Shown here one piece after another: positions 36,300 through 50,335 of a DNA stretch of 64,000 bases. The notes beneath the pieces were generated by a model. That model saw only the letters and a program-made list of their open reading frames with translations. It had not been told where the DNA came from and did not search any database. Source of the DNA: Tipula vernalis (lineage: Eukaryota > Arthropoda > Insecta > Diptera > Tipulidae); assembly GCA_958295665.1 (NCBI GenBank), contig OY282560.1:141538091-141602090 (forward strand), written 5' to 3'. The stretch's first letter is position 1, and each line of letters opens with the position of its first letter. The translations under genes were made by a program, and so were the position numbers.

Positions 36300-36821
36300 A
36301 TGGTTCGATTGCGATGGTTGATACCTCTATCAATAGGTTTCGGGACCTGTAATTGCTGTGACAATTTTCATTTTGATTGCTCGAATATTTCTAAATATTT
36401 CTTAGAAAATTCAATTTTTTTGAAAATCAACTGTGTGGTTGTAGCCCACAATTGTTTGGGCGGCAAAAATCTAAAATGGTCCGATTACGATGGTTGATAC
36501 CTCTATCAATAGGTTTCGGGACCTGTAATTGCTGTGACAATTTTCATTTTGATTGCTCGATTATTTCTATGCATTTCTTAGAAAATTCAATTTTATTCAA
36601 AATCAACTGAGCTATAGCCCACAAGTTTTTGGGCGGCAAAAATCTAAAATGGTTCGATTACGATGGTTGATACCTCTCTCAATAGGTTTCGGGACCTGTA
36701 ATTGCTGTGACAATTTTCATTTTGATTGCTCGATTATTTCTAAACATTTCTTAGAAAATTCAATTTTATTGAAAATCAACTGTGCTATAGCCCACAAGTT
36801 TTTGGGCGGCAAAAATCTAAA

Positions 36822-38060
36822 ATGGTTCGATTACGATGGTTGATACCTCTATCAATAGGTTTCGGGACCTGTAATTGCTGTGACAATTTTCATTTTGATT
36901 GCTCGAATATTTCTAAATATTTCTTAGAAAATTCAATTTTTTTGAAAATCAACTGTGTGGTTGTAGCCCACAATTGTTTCGGCGGCAAAAATCTAAAATG
37001 GTCCGATTACGATGGTTGATACCTCTATCAATAGGTTTCGGGACCTGTAATTGCTGTGACAATTTTCATTTTGATTGCTTGATTATTTCTATGCATTTCT
37101 TAGAAAATTCAATTTTATTGAAAATCAACTGTGCTATAGCCCACAAATTTGTCGGCGGCAAAAATCTAAAATGGTCCGATTACGATGGTTGATACCTCTA
37201 TCAATAGGTTTCGGGACCTGTAATTGCTGTGAAAATTTTCATTTTGATTGCTCGATTATTTCTATGCATTTCTTAGAAAATTCAATTTTATTGAAAATCA
37301 ACTGTGCTATAGCCCACAAGTTTTTGGGCAGAAAAATCTAAAATGGTCCGATTACGATGGTTGATACCTCTATCAATAGCTTTCGGGACCTGTAATTGCT
37401 GTGACAATTTTCATTTTGATTGCTCGATTATTTCTATGCATTTCTTAGAAAATTCAATTTTATTGAAAATCAACTGTGCTATAGCCCACAAGTTTTTGGG
37501 CAGCAAAAATCTAAAATGGCCCGATTACGATGGTTGATACCTCTATCAATAGGTTTCGGGACCTGTAATTGCTGTGACAATTTTCATTTTGATTGCTCGA
37601 TTATTTCTAAACATTTCTTAGAAAATTCAATTTTATTGAAAATCAACTGAGCTATAGCCCACAAGTTTTTGGGCGGCAAAAATCTAAAATGGTCCGATTA
37701 CGATGGTTGATACCTCTATCAATAGGTTTCGGGACCTGTAATTGCTGTGAAAATTTTCATTTTGATTGCTCGATTATTTCTATGTATTTCTTAGAAAATT
37801 CAATTTTATTGAAAATCAACTGTGCTATAGCCCACAAATTTTTCGGCGGCAAAAATCTAAAATGGTCCGATTACGATGGTTGATACCTCTATCAATAGGT
37901 TTCGGGACCTGTAATTTCTGTGACAATTTTCATTTTGATTGCTCGATTATTTCTAAACATTTCTTAGAAAATTCAATTTTATTGAAAATCAACTGTGCTA
38001 TAGCCCACAAGTTTTTGGGCGGCAAAAATCTAAAATGGTTCGATTACGATGGTTGATACC
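36822..38060 (+). repeat. Repeated block, copy 2 of 3
   Basis: Carries the same four marks as copy 1; its 172-bp unit is at 37,171-37,342. It then runs on through CTATGTATTTC and AATTTCTGTG units (37,689 and 37,862), which are shared with the block 8,668 bp downstream but not with copy 1. Confidence 0.82.
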
Positions 38061-38216
38061 TCTATCAATAGGTTTCGGGACCTGTAATTGCTGTGACAAT
38101 TTTCATTTTGATTGCTCTATTATTTCTAAACATTTCTTAGAAAATTCAATTTTATTGAAAATCAACTGTGCTATACTGTGTTGGGCCCACAAGTTTTTGG
38201 GCGGCAAAAATCTAAA
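38035..38216 (+). repeat. 182-bp monomer with 9-bp insertion (copy 3)
   Basis: CTGTGTTGG lies at 38,176-38,184 and is followed by TTCGATTGCGATGG. Unlike copies 1 and 2, the next unit is a CATTTATTAG class monomer ending AATTATCT, not a 176-bp unit. Confidence 0.92.
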
Positions 38217-41200
38217 ATGGTTCGATTGCGATGGTTGATACCTCTATCAATAGGTTTCGGGACCTGTAATTGCTGTGACAATTTTCATTTTGATTGCTCG
38301 ATTATTTCTATGCATTTATTAGAAAATTCAATTTTATTGAAAATCAACTGTGCTATAGCCCACAAGTTTTTGGGCGGCAATTATCTAAAATGGTCCGGTT
38401 ACGATGGTTGATACCTCTATCAATAGGTTTCGGGACCTGTAATTTCTGTGACAATTTGCATTTTGATTGCTCGATTATTTCTAAACATTTCTTAGAAAAT
38501 TCAATTTTATTGAAAATCAACTGTGCTATAGCCCACAAGTTTTTGGGCGGCAAAAATCTAAAATGGTTCGATTACGATGGTTGATACCTCTATCAATAGG
38601 TTTCGGGACCTGTAATTGCTGTGACAATTTTCATTTTGATTGCTCGATTATTTCTATGCATTTATTAGAAAATTCAATTTTATTGAAAATCAACTGTGCT
38701 ATAGCCCACAAGTTTTTGGGCGGCAAAAATCTAAAATGGTCCGATTACGATGGTTGATACCTCTATCGATAGGTTTCGGGACCTGTAATTGCTGTGAAAA
38801 TTTTCATTTTGTTTGCTCGATTATTTCTATGCATTTATTAGAAAATTCAATTTTATTGAAAATCAACTGAGCTATAGCCCACAAGTTTTTGGGCGGCAAA
38901 AATCTAAAATGGTCCGATTACGATGGTTGATACCTCTATCAATAGGTTTCGGGACCTGTAATTGCTGTGACAATTTTCATTTTGATTGCTCGATTATTTC
39001 TAAACATTTCTTAGAAAATTCAATTTTATTGAAAATCAACTGTGCTATAGCCCACAAGTTTTTGGGCGGCAATTATCTAAAATGGTCCGGTTACGATGGT
39101 TGATACCTCTATCAATAGGTTTCGGGACCTGTAATTGCTGTGACAATTTTCATTTTGATTGCTCTATTATTTCTAAACATTTCTTAGAAAATTCAATTTT
39201 ATTGAAAATCAATTGTGCTATAGCCCACAAGTTTTTGGGCGGCAAAAATCTAAAATGGTTCGATTACGATGGTTGATACCTCTATCAATAGGTTTCGGGA
39301 CCTGTAATTGCTGTGACAATTTTCATTTTGATTGCTCGAATATTTCTAAATATTTCTTAGAAAATTCAATTTTTTTGAAAATCAACTGTGTGGTTGTAGC
39401 CCACAATTGTTTGGGCGGCAAAAATCTAAAATGGTCCGATTACGATGGTTGATACCTCTATCAATAGGTTTCGGGACCTGTAATTGCTGTGACAATTTTC
39501 ATTTTGATTGCTCGATTATTTCTATGCATTTCTTAGAAAATTCAATTTTATTGAAAATCAACTGAGCTATAGCCCACAAGTTTTTGGGCGGCAAAAATCT
39601 AAAATGGTCCGATTACGATGGTTGATACCTCTATCAATAGGTTTCGGGACCTGTAATTGCTGTGACAATTTTCATTTTGATTGCTCGATTATTTCTAAAC
39701 ATTTCTTAGAAAATTCAATTTTATTGAAAATCAACTGTGCTATAGCCCACAAGTTTTTGGGCGGCAATTATCTAAAATGGTCCGGTTACGATGGTTGATA
39801 CCTCTATCAATAGGTTTCGGGACCTGTAATTGCTGTGACAATTTTCATTTTGATTGCTCTATTATTTCTAAACATTTCTTAGAAAATTCAATTTTATTGA
39901 AAATCAACTGTGCTATAGCCCACAAGTTTTTGGGCGGCAAAAATCTAAAATGGTTCGATTACGATGGTTGATACCTCTATCAATAGGTTTCGGGACCTGT
40001 AATTGCTGTGACAATTTTCATTTTGATTGCTCGATTATTTCTATGCATTTATTAGAAAATTCAATTTTATTGAAAATCAACTGTGCTATAGCCCACAAGT
40101 TTTTGGGCGGCAATTATCTAAAATGGTCCGGTTACGATGGTTGATACCTCTATCAATAGGTTTCGGGACCTGTAATTGCTGTGACAATTTTCATTTTGAT
40201 TGCTCTATTATTTCTAAACATTTCTTAGAAAATTCAATTTTATTGAAAATCAACTGTGCTATAGCCCACAAGTTTTTGGGCGGCAAAAATCTAAAATGGT
40301 TCGATTACGATGGTTGATACCTCTATCAATAGGTTTCGGGACCTGTAATTGCTGTGACAATTTTTATTTTGATTGCTCGAATATTTCTAAATATTTCTTA
40401 GAAAATTCAATTTTTTTGAAAATCAACTGTGTGGTTGTAGCCCACAATTGTTTGGGCGGCAAAAATCTAAAATGGTCCGATTACGATGGTTGATACCTCT
40501 ATCAATAGGTTTCGGGACCTGTAATTGCTGTGACAATTTTCATTTTGATTGCTCGATTATTTCTATGCATTTATTAGAAAATTCAATTTTATTGAAAATC
40601 AACTGTGCTATAGCCCACAAGTTTTTGGGCGGCAATTATCTAAAATGGTCCGGTTACGATGGTTGATACCTCTATCAATAGGTTTCGGGACCTGTAATTT
40701 CTGTGACAATTTGCATTTTGATTGCTCGATTATTTCTAAACATTTCTTAGAAAATTCAATTTTATTGAAAATCAACTGTGCTATAGCCCACAAGTTTTTG
40801 GGCGGCAATTATCTAAAATGGTCCGGTTACGATGGTTGATACCTCTATCAATAGGTTTCGGGACCTGTAATTGCTGTGACAATTTTCATTTTGATTGCTC
40901 TATTATTTCTAAACATTTCTTAGAAAATTCAATTTTATTGAAAATCAACTGTGCTATAGCCCACAAGTTTTTGGGCGGCAAAAATCTAAAATGGTTCGAT
41001 TACGATGGTTGATACCTCTATCAATAGGTTTCGGGACCTGTAATTGCTGTGACAATTTTCATTTTGATTGCTCGATTATTTCTATGCATTTATTAGAAAA
41101 TTCAATTTTATTGAAAATCAACTGTGCTATAGCCCACAAGTTTTTGGGCGGCAATTATCTAAAATGGTCCGGTTACGATGGTTGATACCTCTATCAATAG

Positions 41201-44200
41201 GTTTCGGGACCTGTAATTTCTGTGACAATTTGCATTTTGATTGCTTGATTATTTCTAAACATTTCTTAGAAAATTCAATTTTATTGAAAATCAACTGTGC
41301 TATAGCCCACAAGTTTTTGGGCGGCAAAAATCTAAAATGGTTCGATTACGATGGTTGATACCTCTATCAATAGGTTTCGGGACCTGTAATTGCTGTAACA
41401 ATTTTCATTTTGATTGCTCGATTATTTCTATGCATTTATTAGAAAATTAAATTTTATTGAAAATCAACTGTGCTATAGCCCACAAGTTTTTGGGCGGCAA
41501 AAATCTAAAATGGTCCGATTACGATGGTTGATACCTCTATCAATAGGTTTCGGGACCTGTAATTGCTGTGACAATTTTCATTTTGATTGCTCGATTATTT
41601 CTATGTATTTCTTAGAAAATTCAATTTTATTGAAAATCAACTGTGCTATAGCCCACAAATTTTTCGGCGGCAAAAATCTAAAATGGTCCGATTACGATGG
41701 TTGATACCTCTATCAATAGGTTTCGGGACCTGTAATTGCTGTGACAATTTTCATTTTGATTGCTCGATTATTTCTAAACATTTCTTAGAAAATTCAATTT
41801 TATTGAAAATCAACTGTGCTATATCCCACAAGTTTTTGGGCGGCAAAAATCTAAAATGGTCCGATTACAATGGTTGATACCTCTATCAATAGCTTTCGGG
41901 ACCTGTAATTGCTGTGACAATTTTCATTTTGATTGCTCGATTATTTCTATGCATTTCTTAGAAAATTCAATTTTATTGAAAATCAACTGAGCTATAGCCC
42001 ACAAGTTTTTGGGCGGCAAAAATCTAAAATGGTCCGATTACGATGGTTGATACCTCTATCAATAGGTTTCGGGACCTGTAGTTGCTGTGACAATTTTCAT
42101 TTTGATTGCTCGATTATTTCTAAACATTTCTTAGAAAATTCAATTTTATTGAAAATCAACTGTGCTATAGCCCACAAGTTTTTGGGCGGCAATTATCTAA
42201 AATGGTCCGGTTACGATGGTTGATACCTCTATCAATAGGTTTCGGGACCTGTAATTGCTGTGACAATTTTCATTTTGATTGCTCTATTATTTCTAAACAT
42301 TTCTTAGAAAATTCAATTTTATTGAAAATCAACTGTGCTATAGCCCACAAGTTTTTGGGCGGCAAAAATCTAAAATGGTCCGATTACGATGGTTGATACC
42401 TCTATCAATAGGTTTCGGGACCTGTAGTTGCTGTGACAATTTTCATTTTGATTGCTCGATTATTTCTAAACATTTCTTAGAAAATTCAATTTTATTGAAA
42501 ATCAACTGTGCTATAGCCCACAAGTTTTTGGGCGGCAAAAATCTAAAATGGTTCGATTACGATGGTTGATACCTCTATCAATAGGTTTCGGGACCTGTAA
42601 TTGCTGTGACAATTTTCATTTTGATTGCTCGATTATTTCTATGCATTTATTAGAAAATTCAATTTTATTGAAAATCAACTGTGCTATAGCCCACAAGTTT
42701 TTGGGCGGCAAAAATCTAAAATGGTCCGATTACGATGGTTGATACCTCTATCAATAGGTTTCGGGACCTGTAATTGCTGTGAAAATTTTCATTTTGATTG
42801 CTCGATTATTTCTATGCATTTCTTAGAAAATTCAATTTTATTGAAAATCAACTGTGCTATAGCCCACAAATTTTTCGGCGGCAAAAATCTAAAATGGCCC
42901 GATTACGATGGTTGATACCTCTATCAATAGGTTTCGGGACCTGTAATTGCTGTGACAATTTTCATTTTGATTGCTCGATTATTTCTAAACATTTCTTAGA
43001 AAATTAAATTTTATTGAAAATCAACTGTGCTATAGCCCACAATTTTTTGGGCGGCAAAAATCTAAAATGGTCCGATTACGATGGTTGATACCTCTATCAA
43101 TAGGTTTCGGGACCTGTAATTGCTGTGAAAATTTTCATTTTGATTGCTCGATTATTTCTATGTATTTCTTAGAAAATTCAATTTTATTGAAAATCAACTG
43201 TGCTATAGCCCACAAATTTTTCGGCGGCAAAAATCTAAAATGGTCCGATTACGATGGTTGATACCTCTATCAATAGGTTTCGGGACCTGTAATTGCTGTG
43301 ACAATTTTCATTTTGATTGCTCGATTATTTCTATGTATTTCTTAGAAAATTCAATTTTATTGAAAATCAACTGTGCTATAGCCCACAATTTTTTGGGCGG
43401 CAAAAATCTAAAATGGTCCGATTACGATGGTTGATACCTCTATCAATAAGTTTCGGGACCTGTAATTGCTGTGACAATTTTCATTTTGATTGCTCGATTA
43501 TTTCTATGCATTTCTTAGAAAATTCAATTTTATTGAAAATCAACTGTGCTATAGCCCACAAATTTTTCGGCGGCAAAAATCTAAAATGGCCCGATTACGA
43601 TGGTTGATACCTCTATCAATAGGTTTCGGGACCTGTAATTGCTGTGACAATTTTCATTTTGATTGCTCGATTATTTCTAAACATTTCTTAGAAAATTAAA
43701 TTTTATTGAAAATCAACTGTGCTATAGCCCACAATTTTTTGGGCGGCAAAAATCTAAAATGGTCCGATTACGATGGTTGATACCTCTATCAATAAGTTTC
43801 GGGACCTGTAATTGCTGTGACAATTTTCATTTTGATTGCTCGATTATTTCTAAACATTTCTTAGAAAATTCAATTTTATTGAAAATCAACTGTGCTATAG
43901 CCCACAAGTTTTTGGGCGGCAAAAATCTAAAATGGTCCGATTACGATGGTTGATACCTCTATCAATAGGTTTCGGGACCTGTAATTGCTGTGACAATTTT
44001 CATTTTGATTGCTCTATTATTTCTAAATATTTCTTAGAAAATTCAATTTTTTTGAAAATCAACTGTGTGGTTGTAGCCCACAATTGTTTGGGCGGCAAAA
44101 ATCTAAAATGGTCCGATTACGATGGTTGATACCTCTATCAATAGGTTTCGGAACCTGTAATTGCTGTGACAATTTTCATTTTGATTGCTCGATTATTTCT

Positions 44201-44629
44201 ATGCATTTATTAGAAAATTCAATTTTATTGAAAATCAACTGTGCTATAGCCCACAAGTTTTTGGGCGGCAATTATCTAAAATGGTCCGGTTACGATGGTT
44301 GATACCTCTATCAATAGGTTTCGGGACCTGTAATTTCTGTGACAATTTGCATTTTGATTGCTCGATTATTTCTAAACATTTCTTAGAAAATTCAATTTTA
44401 TTGAAAATCAACTGTGCTATAGCCCACAAGTTTTTGGGCAGCAAAAATCTAAAATGGTTCGATTACGATGGTTGATACCTCTATCAATAGGTTTCGGGAC
44501 CTGTAATTGCTGTGACAATTTTCATTTTGATTGCTCGAATATTTCTAAATATTTCTTAGAAAATTCAATTTTTTTGAAAATCAACTGTGTGGTTGTAGCC
44601 CACAATTGTTTGGGCGGCAAAAATCTAAA

Positions 44630-44796
44630 ATGGTCCGATTACGATGGTTGATACCTCTATCAATAGGTTTCGGGACCTGTAATTGCTGTGACAATTTTCA
44701 TTTTGATTGCTCGATTATTTCTATGCATTTCTTAGAAAATTCAATTTTATTGAAAATCAACTGTGCCCACAAATTTTTCGGCGGCAAAAATCTAAA
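44630..44796 (+). repeat. 167-bp monomer, CTGTGCCCAC type
   Basis: AACTGTGCCCACAAATTT lacks the CTATAG-region bases just before inverted repeat 3, a loss of 6 bp. The 167-bp units of region G lose a similar stretch but read CTGCGCCCAC and have the AAGTTTTTGGG loop. The two types may therefore be independent events at the same place. Confidence 0.88.
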
Positions 44797-45142
44797 ATGG
44801 TTCGATTACGATGGTTGATACCTCTATCAATAGGTTTCGGGACCTGTAATTGCTGTGACAATTTTCATTTTGATTGCTCGATTATTTCTATGCATTTATT
44901 AGAAAATTCAATTTTATTGAAAATCAACTGTGCTATAGCCCACAAGTTTTTGGGCAGCAAAAATCTAAAATGGCCCGATTACGATGGTTGATACCTCTAT
45001 CAATAGGTTTCGGGACCTGTAATTGCTCTGACAATTTTCATTTTGATTGCTCGATTATTTCTATGCATTTCTTAGAAAATTCAATTTTATTGAAAATCAA
45101 CTGTGCTATAGCCCACAAATTTTTGGGCGGCAAAAATCTAAA

Positions 45143-45316
45143 ATGGTCCGATTACGATGGTTGATACCTCTATCAATAGGGTTACGGGACCTGTAATTGC
45201 TGTGACAATTTTCATTTTGATTGCTCGATTATTTATATGTATTTCTTAGAAAATTCAATTTTATTGAAAATCAACTGTGCTATAGCCCACAAATTTTTCG
45301 GCGGCAAAAATCTAAA
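45143..45316 (+). repeat. 174-bp monomer with GGGTTACGGG
   Basis: CAATAGGGTTACGGGACC replaces CAATAGGTTTCGGGACC, a one-base gain plus one substitution. The same unit has TTTATATGTATTTC. It is a singleton. Confidence 0.85.
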
Positions 45317-45489
45317 ATGGTCCGATTACGATGGTTGATACCTCTATCAATAGGTTTCGGGACCTGTAATTGCTGTGACAATTTTCATTTTGATTGCTCG
45401 ATTATTTCTAAACATTTCTTAGAAAATTCAATTTTATTGAAAATCAACTGTGCTATAGCCCACAAGTTTTTGGGCGGCAAAAATCTAAA

Positions 45490-46730
45490 ATGGTTCGATT
45501 ACGATGGTTGATACCTCTATCAATAGGTTTCGGGACCTGTAATTGCTGTGACAATTTTCATTTTGATTGCTCGAATATTTCTAAATATTTCTTAGAAAAT
45601 TCAATTTTTTTGAAAATCAACTGTGTGGTTGTAGCCCACAATTGTTTCGGCGGCAAAAATCTAAAATGGTCCGATTACGATGGTTGATACCTCTATCAAT
45701 AGGTTTCGGGACCTGTAATTGCTGTGACAATTTTCATTTTGATTGCTTGATTATTTCTATGCATTTCTTAGAAAATTCAATTTTATTGAAAATCAACTGT
45801 GCTATAGCCCACAAATTTGTCGGCGGCAAAAATCTAAAATGGTCCGATTACGATGGTTGATACCTCTATCAATAGGTTTCGGGACCTGTAATTGCTGTGA
45901 AAATTTTCATTTTGATTGCTCGATTATTTCTATGCATTTCTTAGAAAATTCAATTTTATTGAAAATCAACTGTGCTATAGCCCACAAGTTTTTGGGCAGA
46001 AAAATCTAAAATGGTCCGATTACGATGGTTGATACCTCTATCAATAGCTTTCGGGACCTGTAATTGCTGTGACAATTTTCATTTTGATTGCTCGATTATT
46101 TCTATGCATTTCTTAGAAAATTCAATTTTATTGAAAATCAACTGTGCTATAGCCCACAAGTTTTTGGGCAGCAAAAATCTAAAATGGCCCGATTACGATG
46201 GTTGATACCTCTATCAATAGGTTTCGGGACCTGTAATTGCTGTGACAATTTTCATTTTGATTGCTCGATTATTTCTAAACATTTCTTAGAAAATTCAATT
46301 TTATTGAAAATCAACTGAGCTATAGCCCACAAGTTTTTGGGCGGCAAAAATCTAAAATGGTCCGATTACGATGGTTGATACCTCTATCAATAGGTTTCGG
46401 GACCTGTAATTGCTGTGAAAATTTTCATTTTGATTGCTCGATTATTTCTATGTATTTCTTAGAAAATTCAATTTTATTGAAAATCAACTGTGCTATAGCC
46501 CACAAATTTTTCGGCGGCAAAAATCTAAAATGGTCCGATTACGATGGTTGATACCTCTATCAATAGGTTTCGGGACCTGTAATTTCTGTGACAATTTTCA
46601 TTTTGATTGCTCGATTATTTCTAAACATTTCTTAGAAAATTCAATTTTATTGAAAATCAACTGTGCTATAGCCCACAAGTTTTTGGGCGGCAAAAATCTA
46701 AAATGGTTCGATTACGATGGTTGATACCTC
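45490..46730 (+). repeat. Repeated block, copy 3 of 3
   Basis: Units at 45490, 45666, 45839 (172 bp), 46011, 46184, 46357, 46530 and 46703 match those at 36822 to 38035 in class and length, at a constant 8,668-bp offset. All rare marks are present. The match is lost near 46,760, where this copy reads AATTTTTATTTTG and the upstream copy enters the 182-bp unit. Confidence 0.82.
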
Positions 46731-47913
46731 TATCAATAGGTTTCGGGACCTGTAATTGCTGTGACAATTTTTATTTTGATTGCTCGATTATTTCTAAACA
46801 TTTCTTAGAAAATTCAATTTTATTGAAAATCAACTGTGCTATAGCCCACAAATTTTTCGGCGGCAAAAATCTAAAATGGTTCGATTACGATGGTTGATAC
46901 CTCTATCAATAGGTTTCGGGACCTGTAATTGCTGTGACAATTTTCATTTTGATTGCTCGATTATTTCTATGCATTTCTTAGAAAATTCAATTTTATTGAA
47001 AATCAACTGTGCTATAGCCCTCAAGTTTTTGGGCAGCAAAAATCTAAAATGGCCCGATTACGATGGTTGATACCTCTATCAATAGGTTTCGGGACCTGTA
47101 ATTGCTGTGACAATTTTCATTTTGATTGCTCGATTATTTCTAAACATTTCTTAGAAAATTCAATTTTATTGAAAATCAACTGTGCTATAGCCCACAAGTT
47201 TTTGGGCGGCAAAAATCTAAAATGGTTCGATTACGATGGTTGATACCTCTATCAATAGGTTTCGGGACCTGTAATTGCTGTGAAAATTTTCATTTTGATT
47301 GCTCGATTATTTCTATGCATTTCTTAGAAAATTCAATTTTATTGAAAATCAACTGTGCTATAGCCCACAAGTTTTTGGGCGGCAAAAATCTAAAATGGTC
47401 CGATTACGATGGTTGATACCTCTATCAATAGGTTTCGGGACCTGTAATTGCTGTGACAATTTTCATTTTGATTGCTCGTTTATTTCTAAGTATTTCTTAG
47501 AAAATTCAATTTTATTGAAAATCAACTGTGCTATAGCCCACAAGTTTTTGGGCGGCAAAAATCTAAAATGGTCCGATTACGATGGTTGATACCTCTATCA
47601 ATAGGTTTCGGGACCTGTAATTGCTGTGACAATTTTCATTTTGATTGCTCGATTATTTCTAAACATTTCTTAGAAAATTCAATTTTATTGAAAATCAACT
47701 GTGCTATAGCCCACAAATTTTTGGGCAGCAAAAATCTAAAATGGCCCGATTACGATGGTTGATACCTCTATCAATAGGTTTCGGGACCTGTAATTGCTGT
47801 GAAAATTTTCATTTTGATTGCTCGATTATTTCTATGCATTTCTTAGAAAATTCAATTTTATTGAAAATCAACTGTGCTATAGCCCACAAATTTTTCGGCG
47901 GCAAAAATCTAAA

Positions 47914-50335
47914 ATGGTTCGATTACGATGGTTGATATCTCTATCAATAGGTTTCGGGACCTGTAATTGCTGTGACAATTTTCATTTTGATTGCTCGATT
48001 ATTTCTATGCATTTCTTAGAAAATTCAATTTTATTGAAAATCAACTGTGCTATAGCCCACAAGTTTTTGGGCGGCAAAAATCTAAAATGGTCCGATTACG
48101 ATGGTTGATACCTCTATCAATAGGTTTCGGGACCTGTAATTGCTGTGACAATTTTCATTTTGATTGCTCGATTATTTCTATGCATTTCTTAGAAAATTCA
48201 ATTTTATTGAAAATCAACTGTGCTATAGCCCACAAATTTTTCGGCGGCAAAAATCTAAAATGGTCCGATTACGATGGTTGATACCTCTATCAATAGGTTT
48301 CGGGACCTGTAATTGCTGTGACAATTTTCATTTTGATTGCTCGATTATTTCTAAACATTTCTTAGAAAATTCAATTTTATTGAAAATCAACTGGGCTAAA
48401 GCCCACAAGTTTTTGGGCGGCAAAAATATAAAATGGTTCGATTACGATGGTTGATACCTCTATCAATAGGTTTCGGGACCTGTAATTGCTGTGAAAATTT
48501 TCATTTTGATTGCTCGATTATTTCTATGCATTTCTTAGAAAATTCAATTTTATTGAAAATCAACTGTGCTATAGCCCACAAATTTTTCGGCGGCAAAAAT
48601 CTAAAATAGTTCGATTACGATGGTTGATACCTCTATCAATAGGTTTCGGGACCTGTAATTGCTGTGACAATTTTCATTTTGATTGCTCGATTATTTCTAT
48701 GCATTTCTTAGAAAATTCAATTTTATTGAAAATCAACTGTGCTATAGCCCACAAGTTTTTGGGCGGCAAAAATATAAAATGGTCCGATTACGATGGTTGA
48801 TACCTTTATCAATAGGTTTCGGGACCTGTAATTGCTGTGACAATTTTCATTTTGATTGCTCGATTATTTCTATGTATTTCTTAGAAAATTCAATTTTATT
48901 GAAAATCAACTGTGCTATAGCCCACAAGTTTTTGGGCAGCAAAAATCTAAAATGGCCCGATTACGATGGTTGATACCTCTATCAATAGGTTTCGGGACCT
49001 GTAATTGCTGTGACAATTTTCATTTTGATTGCTCGATTATTTCTATGTATTTCTTAGAAAATTCAATTTTATTGAAAATCAACTGTGCTATAGCCCACAA
49101 ATTTTTCGGCGGCAAAAATCTAAAATGGTTCGATTACGATGGTTGATATCTCTATCAATAGGTTTCGGGACCTGTAATTGCTGTGACAATTTTCATTTTG
49201 ATTGCTCGATTATTTCTATGCATTTCTTAGAAAATTCAATTTTATTGAAAATCAACTGTGCTATAGCCCACAAGTTTTTGGGCGGCAAAAATCTAAAATG
49301 GTCCGATTACGATGGTTGATACCTCTATCAATAGGTTTCGGGACCTGTAATTGCTGTGACAATTTTCATTTTGATTGCTCGATTATTTCTATGCATTTCT
49401 TAGAAAATTCAATTTTATTGAAAATCAACTGTGCTATAGCCCACAAATTTTTCGGCGGCAAAAATCTAAAATGGTCCGATTACGATGGTTGATACCTCTA
49501 TCAATAGGTTTCGGGACCTGTAATTGCTGTGACAATTTTCATTTTGATTGCTCGATTATTTCTAAACATTTCTTAGAAAATTCAATTTTATTGAAAATCA
49601 ACTGGGCTAAAGCCCACAAGTTTTTGGGCGGCAAAAATATAAAATGGTTCGATTACGATGGTTGATACCTCTATCAATAGGTTTCGGGACCTGTAATTGC
49701 TGTGAAAATTTTCATTTTGATTGCTCGATTATTTCTATGCATTTCTTAGAAAATTCAATTTTATTGAAAATCAACTGTGCTATAGCCCACAAATTTTTCG
49801 GCGGCAAAAATCTAAAATAGTTCGATTACGATGGTTGATACCTCTATCAATAGGTTTCGGGACCTGTAATTGCTGTGACAATTTTCATTTTGATTGCTCG
49901 ATTATTTCTATGCATTTCTTAGAAAATTCAATTTTATTGAAAATCAACTGTGCTATAGCCCACAAGTTTTTGGGCGGCAAAAATCTAAAATGGTCCGATT
50001 ACGATGGTTGATACCTTTATCAATAGGTTTCGGGACCTGTAATTGCTGTGACAATTTTCATTTTGATTGCTCGATTATTTCTATGTATTTCTTAGAAAAT
50101 TCAATTTTATTGAAAATCAACTGTGCTATAGCCCACAAGTTTTTGGGCAGCAAAAATCTAAAATGGCCCGATTACGATGGTTGATACCTCTATCAATAGG
50201 TTTCGGGACCTGTAATTGCTGTGACAATTTTCATTTTGATTGCTCGATTATTTCTATGTATTTCTTAGAAAATTCAATTTTATTGAAAATCAACTGTGCT
50301 ATAGCCCACAAATTTGTCGGCGGCAAAAATCTAAA
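47914..50335 (+). repeat. Two near-identical 7-monomer HOR copies (1,211 bp each)
   Basis: Copies at 47,914-49,124 and 49,125-50,335. They share rare marks in the same order: GATATCTC, CTGGGCTAAAGCCC, AAAAATATAAAATGG, AAAATAGTTCG and GATACCTTTATC. I noticed only two differences: AAAAATATAAAATGG against AAAAATCTAAAATGG in the fifth unit, and CAAATTTTTCGG against CAAATTTGTCGG in the last. This is among the youngest amplifications visible in the window. Confidence 0.88.

Larger units (their letters stand above)
31144..46702 (+). repeat. Region E: mosaic array with 176-, 182-, 172- and 107-bp monomers
   Basis: The 170-bp TCA-deleted units are absent here. The 176-bp units belong to the CTAAATATTTC class, starting at 31836, 32531, 34091, 34547, 35251, 36300, 36822, 39255, 40296, 43932, 44454 and 45490. 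AACTGAGC-type copies, which put a stop in the long frame, are frequent: near 31450, 32144, 34855, 36077, 36607, 37648, 38868, 39562, 41988 and 46316. Several blocks are repeated within the region at 1,571-bp and 8,668-bp offsets. Confidence 0.75.

Noticed and set aside
3700..44160. GGAACC in place of GGGACC as a class marker
   Set aside because: It occurs in several unrelated monomer classes (near 3,711, 7,858, 12,492, 21,304, 31,187, 31,360 and 44,151). It is probably recurrent mutation or conversion and does not define a block.
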